64,000 nt of DNA from Chromatiales bacterium (GCA_027076325.1 JALTJZ010000018.1:133145-197144); one strand, 5' to 3'; counted from the stretch's first letter, positions 51,154 through 60,109 are shown. The notes: generated by a model not told the origin, from the sequence alone. Numbers and translations are program-made.

Positions 51154-52533
51154 ATGATGCCAGAAATATCGATTAACAATGTCGTGAAAATTTTACTCGA
51201 CACCCTGAAAATACCCTATATAAATATTGAATGCCCGGACAGCATTAGCATAACAGAAAACTGGGCTAATCAGGCTGTTCCGGCAGAGCAACGAGTACGT
51301 ATCATCTTAATGCGCGGCAATAAGTCATCGATCATGGCAATGATTCCAGCCAGTCACCAACTGAACCTGGAAAAACTAAAAACCTATCTCAAGCATCAGT
51401 CCCTGCGTTTTTTGGACATTAAAGAACACAAAAAATTTATACATTATTTTATGACTCGGCCATGCCAATTGCGTTTAAAAATGGGGGTACAACTGATTAT
51501 TGATGAAGCCTTAACAAATTTAGACCACGTCTACTTTGAGTCCCCGATTTCAGGGCAAATCATTCAACTCGATGCAGGCCATCTTGAGGATTTAGCCAGC
51601 GATGCATTAATTGGCTGCACTTTTTCAGACCAACGCGAAGCACCACAAAAAACAACCAGTCCCGACTCGGTACAGCAATTTAATTTAAAAGAGCGTATCA
51701 AGAAAATAAAACAACTGCCCGCCATGCCCGAACTGGCGACCCAATTATTAAAACTACGTAATAACAAAAATGCGACCGTTGAACAACTCGCTGAAATTAT
51801 TATTCTTGATCCCGCTATTTCTGCACAAGTTATTCGCTACGCTAACTCGCCCTTTTTTGGCCAGCACGGTAAAGTCAATTCTTTATCCGACGCTATTTTC
51901 AGAGTACTCGGCTATGAATCCGTTATGCATCTGGCTCTGGGGATTGCAATGGGCAAAGTGTTCAACCTGCCAACCGCTGGTCCGGTCGGTCAAACCCGTA
52001 TTTGGCAAAATGCAACCTACAGTGCGGCCTTATGCCAAAAACTGGCGACAAAAGCCAATTGGGACAAACCACTACAACCGGGTGTTGCCTATTTAAGTGC
52101 ACTTTTACATAACATTGGCTTTATGCTGATGGGACAACTGTTTAAACATGAATTTCAATGGCTAAACAAAGTTATTCAGGCTGAATATGAAACACCCGTC
52201 ACCTTAATTGAAGACAAACTACTGGGTGTCAGCCATACCGAAGTAGCAGCGCTACTAATGCAACAGTGGAATATGCCTGGTGAGGTTATTATTGCCGCCA
52301 AAGAACACCATAATGACCACTATAAAGGCGAGCATGATGGGTATGTCAAACTGATTCAAATAGCCGACCGATTACTAAAAAACCACAATATGTCCGATGC
52401 GGCAAGTGAGGAAATACCGGCTGAACTGTATGAATATTTTGGTTTAACCGAAGAACAAATTTACGAAACCATGGATGAAATTTTACAGGGAAAAGAAGAC
52501 CTCGATGCTATGACAATGGCCATGATTGCTTAA
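51154..52533 (+). CDS. HDOD-domain protein with YbaK-like N-terminal domain
   Basis: 459 residues. The first about 150 residues (with KSSIMAMIPASHQLNLEKL and a DHVYFESPI segment) look like the YbaK/aminoacyl-tRNA deacylase-associated fold; this call is tentative. Residues about 185-400 are HDOD (LPAMPELATQLLKLRNNKNA, QVIRYANSPFFG, LSALLHNIGFMLMG). Second HDOD protein of the window. ATGATG start; no clear ribosome binding site. Confidence 0.8.
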   Translation: MMPEISINNVVKILLDTLKIPYINIECPDSISITENWANQAVPAEQRVRIILMRGNKSSIMAMIPASHQLNLEKLKTYLKHQSLRFLDIKEHKKFIHYFMTRPCQLRLKMGVQLIIDEALTNLDHVYFESPISGQIIQLDAGHLEDLASDALIGCTFSDQREAPQKTTSPDSVQQFNLKERIKKIKQLPAMPELATQLLKLRNNKNATVEQLAEIIILDPAISAQVIRYANSPFFGQHGKVNSLSDAIFRVLGYESVMHLALGIAMGKVFNLPTAGPVGQTRIWQNATYSAALCQKLATKANWDKPLQPGVAYLSALLHNIGFMLMGQLFKHEFQWLNKVIQAEYETPVTLIEDKLLGVSHTEVAALLMQQWNMPGEVIIAAKEHHNDHYKGEHDGYVKLIQIADRLLKNHNMSDAASEEIPAELYEYFGLTEEQIYETMDEILQGKEDLDAMTMAMIA

Positions 52534-52590
52534 GCACTGTTAAAACCCGCTTAAGTTTATTTGGAACCCCTGACTTAATTTATCCCCTGG

Positions 52591-53154
52591 TTAGATCCTA
52601 AGGCCACCCAAACGTTTCATCGACTGGTGACGGTGCCACAAATAACCAAGTATAAAACCAATAACAATACCGCCAATCGACCAGATAATTGAAACACCAC
52701 TGCCCGATTTCGCACTACTAATAATTTGTATTGCCTGATTACGCTGAAATTCGGCACGTTGTGCTTTTAAAGCATCAATTCGATCATTTAAAATAGCATT
52801 CGCTTCTTCAAGTGCCGTTTTCGTCTTAACAACGTCCTGCAATTCCTGTTGTACTTTTTTTTGCTGGTTCTGCAGATCTTTTACTCGCAATATTGCGGGT
52901 GTTTTATCAGTCACATAAATATCTTTAATCCAGCCTTCCAGACCCTTTTCGGTACGAATTTTAATAAAGGGATCCTTGCGTTCCAGTACCTGCAGCTTCA
53001 TGCCGGTTAAAACAACACCCACGGGCGCAACAAGCTGGCTCGGCTCAGGACGTACCCCAACACGCAGTTGATCATTAACAAAAACAGACTGAGCCAGAAC
53101 ATCGGCCGAGAACCCAAGCAATACTAAATAAAATATCGCACTGAAATAACGCAT
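52591..53154 (-). CDS. SH3-domain membrane-anchored protein (TIGR04211-like)
   Basis: 187 residues. A signal peptide (to about residue 21), bacterial SH3b domain (FVNDQLRVGVRPEPS ... KGLEGWIKDIYV), a coiled coil (about 95-145, LQNQQKKVQQELQDVVKTK) and a single C-terminal membrane helix followed by basic residues. Similar to the YgiM type. Envelope role, details unknown. Confidence 0.87.
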   Translation of the reverse strand: MRYFSAIFYLVLLGFSADVLAQSVFVNDQLRVGVRPEPSQLVAPVGVVLTGMKLQVLERKDPFIKIRTEKGLEGWIKDIYVTDKTPAILRVKDLQNQQKKVQQELQDVVKTKTALEEANAILNDRIDALKAQRAEFQRNQAIQIISSAKSGSGVSIIWSIGGIVIGFILGYLWHRHQSMKRLGGLRI

Positions 53155-53317
53155 ATCGAAAATTTAATCCTTAAAATTGTCTTAGTGATGCAAAATTCAC
53201 ACCGTTGGTATATCTATTTTAACGGTCAACATCATAAGTACTTTAATTATAACCATGAAACAAGCTTATAACGTAGTTTTTTCAGCTTATTTTGGTGATT
53301 ATTTACCCTTTCCCGAT

Positions 53318-53692
53318 TTATTTGCCGAGAAATTCTGTTTTGCAATCAATAAAAATTTCGTCACCTTCAATAATAAGTGGCACTCGCTGCAACCCCTGGC
53401 CACGGCAAGGACCATAAACACAAAATCCATCCTCAGGTTGAAATAATGCACCATGCAAACTGCAAGCCAGATAACGCTGCTCAAAATCAAAGCACTGATT
53501 CGGTTGCCAGTTTAAATTAACCCCCGTATGCGGGCAACGATTTAAGTACGCAGCCAGTTGGTTGTCAGCATAACACACCAGCAAAATCTCAAGTCGTTCA
53601 CTGTGCACAGTATTTTGAATCGGAATATCCAGAGTCAAACACTGTGGTGCACTCAAACTGCTCCGTTCTGATATTTTTATTAGCCTACTCAT
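53318..53692 (-). CDS. Rieske [2Fe-2S] domain protein
   Basis: 124 residues from ATG 53692 (a longer frame begins at 53710; neither has a strong ribosome binding site). The two ligand motifs are present: NRCPHTGVNLNW and ACSLHGALFQPEDG, i.e. C-x-H and C-x2-H spaced as in NirD/ferredoxin-type Rieske proteins. No signal peptide, so probably cytoplasmic. Electron partner unknown. Confidence 0.87.
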   Translation of the reverse strand: MSRLIKISERSSLSAPQCLTLDIPIQNTVHSERLEILLVCYADNQLAAYLNRCPHTGVNLNWQPNQCFDFEQRYLACSLHGALFQPEDGFCVYGPCRGQGLQRVPLIIEGDEIFIDCKTEFLGK

Positions 53693-53770
53693 GACCACAC
53701 AGCATAACAAAATAAGAATTGACTAACGTAGTTTTTAATTTTATTTTACAAAAAATGAAAAAAAACCTTG

Positions 53771-53906
53771 TATAATAGCGCTAAATGATTATAGTGTGCG
53801 CTATCTATTATTTTACTTTAGTTACAAACCAAACAAAGTAACATATTATAAAAAAATTAATATCCTAACCTAAGTCAATCAGAAACAAGCGAAATCAGGA
53901 GTTATC
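53771..53906 (+). promoter_or_regulatory. Promoter -10 and structured leader of the HU-like gene
   Basis: A TATAAT box at 53771-53776 lies 131 bp ahead of the HU-like ATG; the best -35 (TTTACA, 53745-53750) has a long 20-bp spacer. A 7-bp inverted repeat ATAGCGC/GCGCTAT (53775-53781 and 53798-53804) overlaps the predicted start point and could fold in the leader. AGGAG precedes the ATG by 6 nt. Confidence 0.4.
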
Positions 53907-54290
53907 ATGGCCGCTAAGAAAAAAACCAAAAAGAAAACTACAAAGAAAAAAGCAGCTGCTGCTGCCCCTAAAGTAAAAGCCATTAAAGAACCTTTTACTA
54001 AAACCCAGCTTTTCACCACATTAGCTGAACGTACAGAAATGAAGAAAAAAGACATAGCGACTATCTTTGATGAGCTTGCTTTAATCATTAACGGCCATGT
54101 TAAACGCAATGGTGCCGGCGTATTCACCTTGCCTGGTTTATTAAAAGTGAAAGTTGTACGCAAGCCTGCAACTAAAGCACGTAAAGGCATCAACCCATTC
54201 ACTGGTGAACCCACTGTTTTTAAAGCAAAACCAGCACGTAATGTCATTAAATGCCAACCATTAAAAGCATTAAAAGAAATGGCACTTTAA
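53907..54290 (+). CDS. HU-family DNA-binding protein with Lys-rich N-terminal tail
   Basis: 127 residues. Residues 1-29 form a histone H1-like tail (KKKTKKKTTKKK then AAAAAPK), followed by an HU/IHF fold: helices FTKTQLFTTLAERTEMKKK and IFDELALIINGHV, and a beta-arm region KARKGINPFTGEPTVFKAKP in place of the usual RNPQTG. Nucleoid protein, role inferred. Own promoter and strong terminator make it a single-gene unit. Confidence 0.88.
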   Translation: MAAKKKTKKKTTKKKAAAAAPKVKAIKEPFTKTQLFTTLAERTEMKKKDIATIFDELALIINGHVKRNGAGVFTLPGLLKVKVVRKPATKARKGINPFTGEPTVFKAKPARNVIKCQPLKALKEMAL

Positions 54291-54315
54291 ATACTGGCAT
54301 TTAGAATATGTGCTA

Positions 54316-54346
54316 CAAAAACCGGGGCTTTTGCTCCGGTTTTTTG
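54316..54346 (+). terminator. Rho-independent terminator after the HU-like gene
   Basis: AAAAACCGGGGC-TTTT-GCTCCGGTTTTTT: an 11-bp stem including one G-U pair, short loop and T-run, 26 bp after the stop. Confidence 0.88.
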
Positions 54347-54394
54347 CTTTAGGGGCTGTTAGCCACCTTATAAAAGCTGAGCAAAACTCGCAGG

Positions 54395-55078
54395 CTATCG
54401 CGAAAGCCACGCCAGCACGTCCAGGGTCGAGCCCACTTCACCATCAACGACACCGGCATTGGCCTGTCGGCATGCTGCTTTATTTTGCTTTAAAAAGCGG
54501 GTCATTAATAATGTTTGCATACCGACAGCCTTTGCACCAACGAGCTCGTCACTGCCGCCATCGCCAATAAATAAACATTCCGCTGGCTGTACCGATGCAA
54601 GCGCACAGGCATGCTGATAAATTTCCGCATCCGGTTTTTTCAGGCCAACAGCACAACTGAATACGCTGTGGTCAAATAGCATGGCTAACGGTGAATCAGG
54701 CCAGGCCTGAACTTCAGCAGTCGAGGCATTGGAAACCAGAATAAGTTGGTAGTTTTGTTGTTTTAATTGCTCGATGCCCTGTAATACATCATCCTGAATA
54801 TGCTCGGTTAAAGCGTAGTTAAACCGTGCCTGACGCTCATCCACTGCCTGTTGAATTAGCTCGTGTGGCATTGATGGGATGTGACTATGAATAAGTGTTC
54901 GAATAACATCAAAGGCCTCGGTTGGCTGGCAAATTTCATGATGCGCACTAAAACACAATGCATTCCATTGTTCACGCTCAAGACCAAAAATATCAGCCGT
55001 CATCCGGCCAACAGAAAGGGGCACGCTACCAACATCAACCAATGTCGAAAATAAATCAAAACACAGCACTTTAACCAT
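54395..55078 (-). CDS. HAD-superfamily hydrolase
   Basis: 227 residues. Motif I LCFDLFSTLVD (nucleophile Asp), motif II LILVSNAST, motif III Lys in GLKKPDAEIYQ, motif IV FIGDGGSDELVGA. A helical cap between I and II. Similar to phosphatases of the YjjG/GPH type; substrate unknown. It converges on the HU-like gene. Confidence 0.88.
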   Translation of the reverse strand: MVKVLCFDLFSTLVDVGSVPLSVGRMTADIFGLEREQWNALCFSAHHEICQPTEAFDVIRTLIHSHIPSMPHELIQQAVDERQARFNYALTEHIQDDVLQGIEQLKQQNYQLILVSNASTAEVQAWPDSPLAMLFDHSVFSCAVGLKKPDAEIYQHACALASVQPAECLFIGDGGSDELVGAKAVGMQTLLMTRFLKQNKAACRQANAGVVDGEVGSTLDVLAWLSR

Positions 55079-55104
55079 TCGGCATAAACTAAATCAAAGC
55101 ATAC

Positions 55105-55668
55105 TTAGAAATCAATTCTTATTCCCAAAAAAGACCCTTTTTCAAGATCTCGAGTACTCACTTCGTTCTTTAATTTAATATTTACCCGTTGGTACCCAAA
55201 ATAAATAGTGGCCTGAGGTGTCATTTGGTAGCTCATACTCATGCTGTATTCAGTAAACGTGTCTGCGTCAGAAAAGGTGGTCACACTCGGTGCCGTATAA
55301 TAGCTCACACCAACGCCAAAACCTGCCCAACTTTCGGGGCTAAGCAACAAATCACCGCCCAAAGCAATGAGGGCTGCGTCACCATTATTAATGCTCGTAT
55401 AATACACTCGGCCACCCACTGAAAGTTTCAGTGCCGCACTCTGGTTTTCATGTTGAACCTGTACTCCCAGATGCAGCAAAGTCGTACTATCCGTACCCGT
55501 TGCCAATGCACCCACTTCAACGTCGAGGCTACCAATTTCCTGCCCCCAGGCCTCGGTAATATAAATAAAACGCAGGCTATCTTCGCCAAGCACGGCACGC
55601 ACACCCTGAGCCTTGAGAGGCAGACTTATCAGTAATAACAAAATCCCCGTGCCAATAAATTTAGACAT
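55105..55668 (-). CDS. YfaZ-like outer membrane protein
   Basis: 187 residues, signal peptide (FIGTGILLLLISLPLKAQG), then alternating amphipathic strands (GVGVSYYTAPSVTTFSD, YSMSMSYQMTPQATIYFGYQ) and a C-terminal aromatic residue (IRIDF), the barrel-insertion signal. Looks like the YfaZ family of small outer-membrane barrels. GGGA ribosome binding site upstream. Function unknown. Confidence 0.8.
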   Translation of the reverse strand: MSKFIGTGILLLLISLPLKAQGVRAVLGEDSLRFIYITEAWGQEIGSLDVEVGALATGTDSTTLLHLGVQVQHENQSAALKLSVGGRVYYTSINNGDAALIALGGDLLLSPESWAGFGVGVSYYTAPSVTTFSDADTFTEYSMSMSYQMTPQATIYFGYQRVNIKLKNEVSTRDLEKGSFLGIRIDF

Positions 55669-55745
55669 ACTATTCCCTTTATCGCCTTATCGTTCTAAGT
55701 TTTAACAGGAAACATGCATATTTCTTGCCATAAAAAAACAATAAG

Positions 55746-55915
55746 GAACCTGACTCTGAGGGATCCCCACGAAATTTCGCCTTACCTGTCTTTGCGAGGA
55801 AACACTGGAAAACACCTGTTTTTCAGTGTTGACGCGGCAACCCGTATTGATACCTGTATTTTTAAACTATTGTTTTTGATCACTTTTTTGTGGGGATACC
55901 TCAGAACCTGACTCT
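55746..55915. mobile_element. MITE-like element (147 bp) with 11-bp flanking direct repeats
   Basis: Terminal inverted repeats of 16 bp (14/16; left 55757-55772, right 55888-55903; TGAGG and ATCCCCAC shared) are flanked by the direct repeat GAACCTGACTC at 55746-55756 and 55904-55914. A T shared by repeat and terminus makes the exact edge uncertain by one base. The interior carries a 14-bp hairpin (AACACTGGAAAACA at 55801-55814 with its partner at 55817-55830, 13/14) set within TTTGCGAGGAA and GACGCGGCAA, recalling the widespread TGCGAGG...GCAA intergenic repeats. The 65-codon frame 55714-55911 is inside it and is not a convincing gene. The remainder of this gap (55669-55745 and 55916-56003) shows nothing else. 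Confidence 0.68.
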
Positions 55916-56003
55916 ATCGTTGTGGCTAATACAAAATTAAAGCCCACTGAAGGATGGGCTAGCCGAGTCTGGGTAAGTTCATATGCGAAGCGGCTTATAA
56001 AGT

Positions 56004-56915
56004 TTAGGAAGGATCACCCATGATTTTTTCGATATTATTAACCATGGATGCAGCCCGCTCAGGCGTTGCAGGTAACTTGCCAAATTGCAATGTGATATCA
56101 TGCCGATTATGTGCATCCAGATCAATTCTGTCACGTACCTCGGGGTTATCTTTAATAAAATCAAGAAATAGATCGCAGTCCAGCCGTACGGCTTCAACTG
56201 GCGTTACGGCCGTTACCGATGCCGCCCGTGGCGCGCCAGTCAGTATCGACCACTCACCAAAATAATCACCCGCACGCAGTAATGCCAGGTTAATTTCAGA
56301 GCCAGAGAAGTTATGTGTGACGCGAGCAGAACCATATATCACAATATAAAGAGCATCCCCCGCTTCGCCCTCTTCTACAATCTGGCTGCCTTCCGGAATG
56401 CCAACAAGTGAAGAACGTTCAACCAGATCCTGAAGCGCTTCGTCCGACAAATACCGTAATGAAGCAACTCCACGTAAGGCTGTTTTTGTAATACGCGTTT
56501 GGTAACGCTGAATAATAGCGGTACGCAACAACCGGTTTTGATCAACCACTTGCGTTAAAATATCGCCGGGGATTTCCAGTAAAACAGATGGCTTACTCAC
56601 CGTGACCGTTGAAACACGTGGCGAATGATAAAGTGCCGATATTTCACCAAAAATCTCACCCTGCCTTAAATGTGCCAGAATAACACTTTGTTCTCCATCT
56701 GATTTACTCACTTCCACTTCACCAAAAACCAGAATAAAAACCCGGTCACCTTGCTGGCCGTATTCACATAAGACTTCACCCGGCAATACACTACGCACAA
56801 CACCATGATCCAGTAAAAATTGCCGTTGTTCCACTGTGAGCAAATCACCAAAGGCCGTCTCACTGCCCATTGCATTCTCAATGGCATTCATTATATCGCT
56901 TGCTGCATTCGTCAT
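56004..56915 (-). CDS. Tandem cyclic-nucleotide-binding domain protein
   Basis: 303 residues with two cNMP-binding folds: first with GEIFGEISALYHSPRVSTV, second with the complete cassette FGEWSILTGAPRAASVTA. No DNA-binding helix-turn-helix or catalytic domain is attached. It resembles a regulatory subunit such as that of bacterial PKA-like complexes, but no kinase is near. Third cNMP-type protein in the window. Confidence 0.87.
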   Translation of the reverse strand: MTNAASDIMNAIENAMGSETAFGDLLTVEQRQFLLDHGVVRSVLPGEVLCEYGQQGDRVFILVFGEVEVSKSDGEQSVILAHLRQGEIFGEISALYHSPRVSTVTVSKPSVLLEIPGDILTQVVDQNRLLRTAIIQRYQTRITKTALRGVASLRYLSDEALQDLVERSSLVGIPEGSQIVEEGEAGDALYIVIYGSARVTHNFSGSEINLALLRAGDYFGEWSILTGAPRAASVTAVTPVEAVRLDCDLFLDFIKDNPEVRDRIDLDAHNRHDITLQFGKLPATPERAASMVNNIEKIMGDPS

Positions 56916-57094
56916 TAAATTTCCCCGTTACTGTCCTTGTTAGTCATCATCGGCTAGCTTGATGTTTATTTTAGGACATACTTCACAGTTTTTAAGGCGG
57001 ATTATAAAATTGTCAGGACTAATTGTTTTTTTTGAGAAATCAAGCAAATTCGCCCTATTTACAGGTTATATCAACATAGGGAATTTCCCTCCAT

Positions 57095-57149
57095 TTCAGC
57101 CGAATGCTATAGTTAAGACTGGTCTTACAATAAAAATTATTCGGCTGAA
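57095..57149. promoter_or_regulatory. Nested palindromes upstream of the rhomboid gene
   Basis: An 11-bp perfect inverted repeat (TTCAGCCGAAT at 57095-57105, partner at 57139-57149) encloses a perfect-armed palindrome TAAGAC-TG-GTCTTA (57114-57127). The structure lies 43 bp ahead of the ATG. It may be an operator, or an RNA hairpin if transcribed. Regulator not assigned. Confidence 0.45.
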
Positions 57150-57191
57150 TCCATATTTTGAAACAAACCGTCCTAAGGCAATTAAAACAAG

Positions 57192-58646
57192 ATGTTCATC
57201 CCAATCGAAAAGAAACCACAATGGCAAAACCCGCCCATTATGAGCATCCTGCTAATCTTAATCTCTGTTGGCATTTATTTTACCTGGCAAAATAATGACA
57301 AAGAAAGCGAGGCCATAGCCTTTCAATATTATATTGAGTCCGGGCTTGCCAAAATAGAAACATCAGCCTATATCGACTATTCGGGGGCAAAAGATGTCGA
57401 TACAATAAAACAGTTACTGACTCAGCAACCCCAACAGGCTTATCGCCTCGCATTGAAAAACATAATGGTCGATGGCCTGTTCCTGTCACAACTCGATGCC
57501 CATGAAATAATCAAGCCTGGCCACCCACAGTTTAAAATATGGCTGCAAAAACATAACGAATTTAAGCGCTTGTTAAACCGTGTTGTTAAATATAAATACA
57601 GTCTTAAACCTTACCAATATGATTTGCAATCATTAGTCATTCATAATTTTTTACACAATGATATTAGCCATTTAATCATTAACATGGTTTTTCTTTTTAT
57701 GTTTGGCTTTGTTATTGAGCTTGCCATTGGGCGTAGTGCTTATTTATTTGTGTTTCTGATTTCGGGCATTGCATCCGGTGCGACTCTAATTTTACTGGAA
57801 CCAAACGCAGCCTACTGGGTCGTGGGCGCGTCAGGCGCCATTGCCGGGCTAGTCGGTTTTTATACCCTGCTTTATGGCACACGTAAAATCCGCTTCTTTT
57901 ATACCGTCATTGTTTATTTTGGCTATATCACTGCACCGGCACTTATACTGCTACCGATCTGGCTGGTTTATGAATTGCTCAACCAGTATCTTTTTCTTAA
58001 CCAGGTTAGCAATCTGTCCCATATTGGTGGCCTGTTGACAGGGGCTCTGCTGGGATTGATTTATAAACGTTACCCCCAATTAATCCATCAGGAAAGTATT
58101 CAGGATAATTCACAACAACTCCAATTCAAAAAGAAATTCCAGCAAGCTATCGAACTGGTTGCACAACTTGATTTTAACAAGGCACATAAGATACTTAATG
58201 AACTACTGGTTAACCAACCCAATAATATTGATGTTGTAAAACAACTTTATTATCTGGAAAAGATTCACCCGGACACCGACCAGTATCATGTTTTCGCTCA
58301 TCAACTGATTAAACTCGCAGGTGAAAAATCCGGTTATGAAAAATTAATTCATCGTGTCTATACTGAATACTCAGAAACTGCTCAACCTTCTGCAAAATTT
58401 ACACCGGATTTGCTTTATTATCTGGCCACCTTATTTGCAAGCAATAATTATCTGGATGATGCAGAAAAAATTTGCCACTATTTACTCAAACATGATGGCA
58501 ATACCGATAAACAACCTGAATTGTTGCTTAGCCTGATCAATGGCCTTAAAAAGTCAAACCGTACCGAACATTATCAAAAATACAAAGATCTGCTTCTTGA
58601 GAATTTCCCGGATAGCAAACAGGCAAGAATCGTGGTTGCGTATTAG
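57192..58646 (+). CDS. Rhomboid-family intramembrane protease with C-terminal TPR-like region
   Basis: 484 residues. A short N-terminal helix, a soluble insert (about 33-145), a rhomboid core with HNDISHLIINMVFLF, catalytic Ser214 in VVGASGAIAGLVGF and His277 in LSHIGGLLTGALLG, then a cytoplasmic helical domain (about 300-484) with TPR-like repeats (QQAIELVAQLDFNKAHKIL). The protease cleaves within membranes; substrates unknown. It ends 14 bp from the tail of the convergent zinc-ribbon/TPR gene. Confidence 0.88.
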   Translation: MFIPIEKKPQWQNPPIMSILLILISVGIYFTWQNNDKESEAIAFQYYIESGLAKIETSAYIDYSGAKDVDTIKQLLTQQPQQAYRLALKNIMVDGLFLSQLDAHEIIKPGHPQFKIWLQKHNEFKRLLNRVVKYKYSLKPYQYDLQSLVIHNFLHNDISHLIINMVFLFMFGFVIELAIGRSAYLFVFLISGIASGATLILLEPNAAYWVVGASGAIAGLVGFYTLLYGTRKIRFFYTVIVYFGYITAPALILLPIWLVYELLNQYLFLNQVSNLSHIGGLLTGALLGLIYKRYPQLIHQESIQDNSQQLQFKKKFQQAIELVAQLDFNKAHKILNELLVNQPNNIDVVKQLYYLEKIHPDTDQYHVFAHQLIKLAGEKSGYEKLIHRVYTEYSETAQPSAKFTPDLLYYLATLFASNNYLDDAEKICHYLLKHDGNTDKQPELLLSLINGLKKSNRTEHYQKYKDLLLENFPDSKQARIVVAY

Positions 58647-58660
58647 CGTAATCAGCTTCC

Positions 58661-60109
58661 TTAGAATTTATCAGATTGGGTAACCGACTTAAGAATACCA
58701 AGATACTCCCTCACTTCTTCAATACCCTTATTTTGTGGGTAACGTTCCAGTACAAAACGTAATATATTAGCGGCTTTCTCATCCTGATTAAACTGGTCAG
58801 ACATAATCCTGGCAACCATCAGATAGGCCTCCGGTATTTCGGCATAGGTAGGATGATCTTTATGCAAGTTGTTGAGCAGATGCATCGCTAAGCGATGCTT
58901 GCCACTATTAACAAAAGCACTGGCCATTGCCAGACGTTGTGAGGGTTTAGCTAAATTAATCTCGGGATCCTGTTTATAACAGGCAGTAAAAACTTTCATT
59001 GCCTGAGTAATTTTATTTTCATCCATCAATCGCCCAACAAAATTGGCGCAATGTTCTCTGGCGGCATCAACATCACCAAGCAGGTGCAGTAACTTCTGGT
59101 AGTAACCACGTGCATGCATATCACTGGGATGTTTGGCAATTAATACTTCCAACTGTTTCATGGCCTTGTTATATTCGCCTTCCTGAACCAGGATTTCAAT
59201 GTCAACCATTGCAGGCATTCTTAATTTAAAACCGGATTCCCCAGACGTTTCAAGCTGACTACTTGAAACTTCAATATCGATACCAAAGCCAATTTTTTCA
59301 TGATATTGATATAAGACATAACCCAGCATGTTAAATATACTCAATAAAAAAAACATACTGATAAAAATAGTAACACCAAGGTAAAACTCATCAGGAATTA
59401 ACTGATTAACATAATAAATAGAAGCTGCTGCTGAACTTAACATCATAAAAAGGAATACATACAGCAACACATAGGCGACACCAATACTCTTTACAATATG
59501 AAAATGCAGCCATGGGTTAAATGCACTGGTAAAACTATGCTTGACAGCCAGCACCATAACACTGGTAGGTAAAAAGAAAAGTGTTGTAAAAAGGGTTATA
59601 TAAAATAAATACTCATTCCCTATCTCCTTGCTATAATTATATGCTATGTAATTTAGAGCAATAATCAGAAAAATATTGAGTATGTGCTTAAAAGGCAGCT
59701 CCAGATCCCGGGTAATCATATCCAGCGAAAAAGCGCGTGGTGACAAATAACCATGAGAAGTATCTTCCAGAACAACATAGGCATATTTCATAAAAACAAG
59801 AATGCTTAAAATAACAGCAAAAATACCAAACAGGGTACTCCCAAATGCCGCAATCACGGCAACGAGCAAAACCATAATGCCCATTGGAACAGCATTAAAC
59901 GGGTACATAAAAAAATAATGTAGTCGCTGCCAGAAAGGTAATACCACATTTTCTGCACCCACAACAGTCAACGGCTCAGCACAAACAACACAATGCGGTA
60001 TTTCATCCTGATGCGGCTTTACACAATTAGTACAAAAATTAATACGGCAAGAATGGCATGACCATCGCGCAGGTAAATCATAGTGGTATTTGCACGCTAT
60101 TTGCGACAT
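58661..60109 (-). CDS. Zinc-ribbon, multi-TM and TPR membrane protein
   Basis: 482 residues. The N terminus has zinc-ligand pairs: Cys6/His9, Cys18/Cys21, Cys26/Cys29 and Cys40/Cys43, in a B-box-like layout. About five or six membrane helices (about 70-290) follow (MGIMVLLVAVIAAFGS, YLFYITLFTTLFFLPTSVMV), and a C-terminal TPR-like domain (about 310-480; EGEYNKAMKQLEVLIAKHPS). Function unknown. It shares the membrane-plus-TPR plan with the rhomboid protein that converges on it. Confidence 0.75.
   Translation of the reverse strand: MSQIACKYHYDLPARWSCHSCRINFCTNCVKPHQDEIPHCVVCAEPLTVVGAENVVLPFWQRLHYFFMYPFNAVPMGIMVLLVAVIAAFGSTLFGIFAVILSILVFMKYAYVVLEDTSHGYLSPRAFSLDMITRDLELPFKHILNIFLIIALNYIAYNYSKEIGNEYLFYITLFTTLFFLPTSVMVLAVKHSFTSAFNPWLHFHIVKSIGVAYVLLYVFLFMMLSSAAASIYYVNQLIPDEFYLGVTIFISMFFLLSIFNMLGYVLYQYHEKIGFGIDIEVSSSQLETSGESGFKLRMPAMVDIEILVQEGEYNKAMKQLEVLIAKHPSDMHARGYYQKLLHLLGDVDAAREHCANFVGRLMDENKITQAMKVFTACYKQDPEINLAKPSQRLAMASAFVNSGKHRLAMHLLNNLHKDHPTYAEIPEAYLMVARIMSDQFNQDEKAANILRFVLERYPQNKGIEEVREYLGILKSVTQSDKF

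Noticed and set aside
53255-53446. 63-codon + strand frame
   Set aside because: Largely antisense to the Rieske gene; no ribosome binding site.
55714-55911. 65-codon + strand frame
   Set aside because: It reads through the MITE-like element and its inverted repeats; composition is repeat-derived.
56959-57243. 94-codon + strand frame ahead of the rhomboid gene
   Set aside because: It covers the palindromic leader and overlaps the rhomboid start in another frame; no supporting motif.
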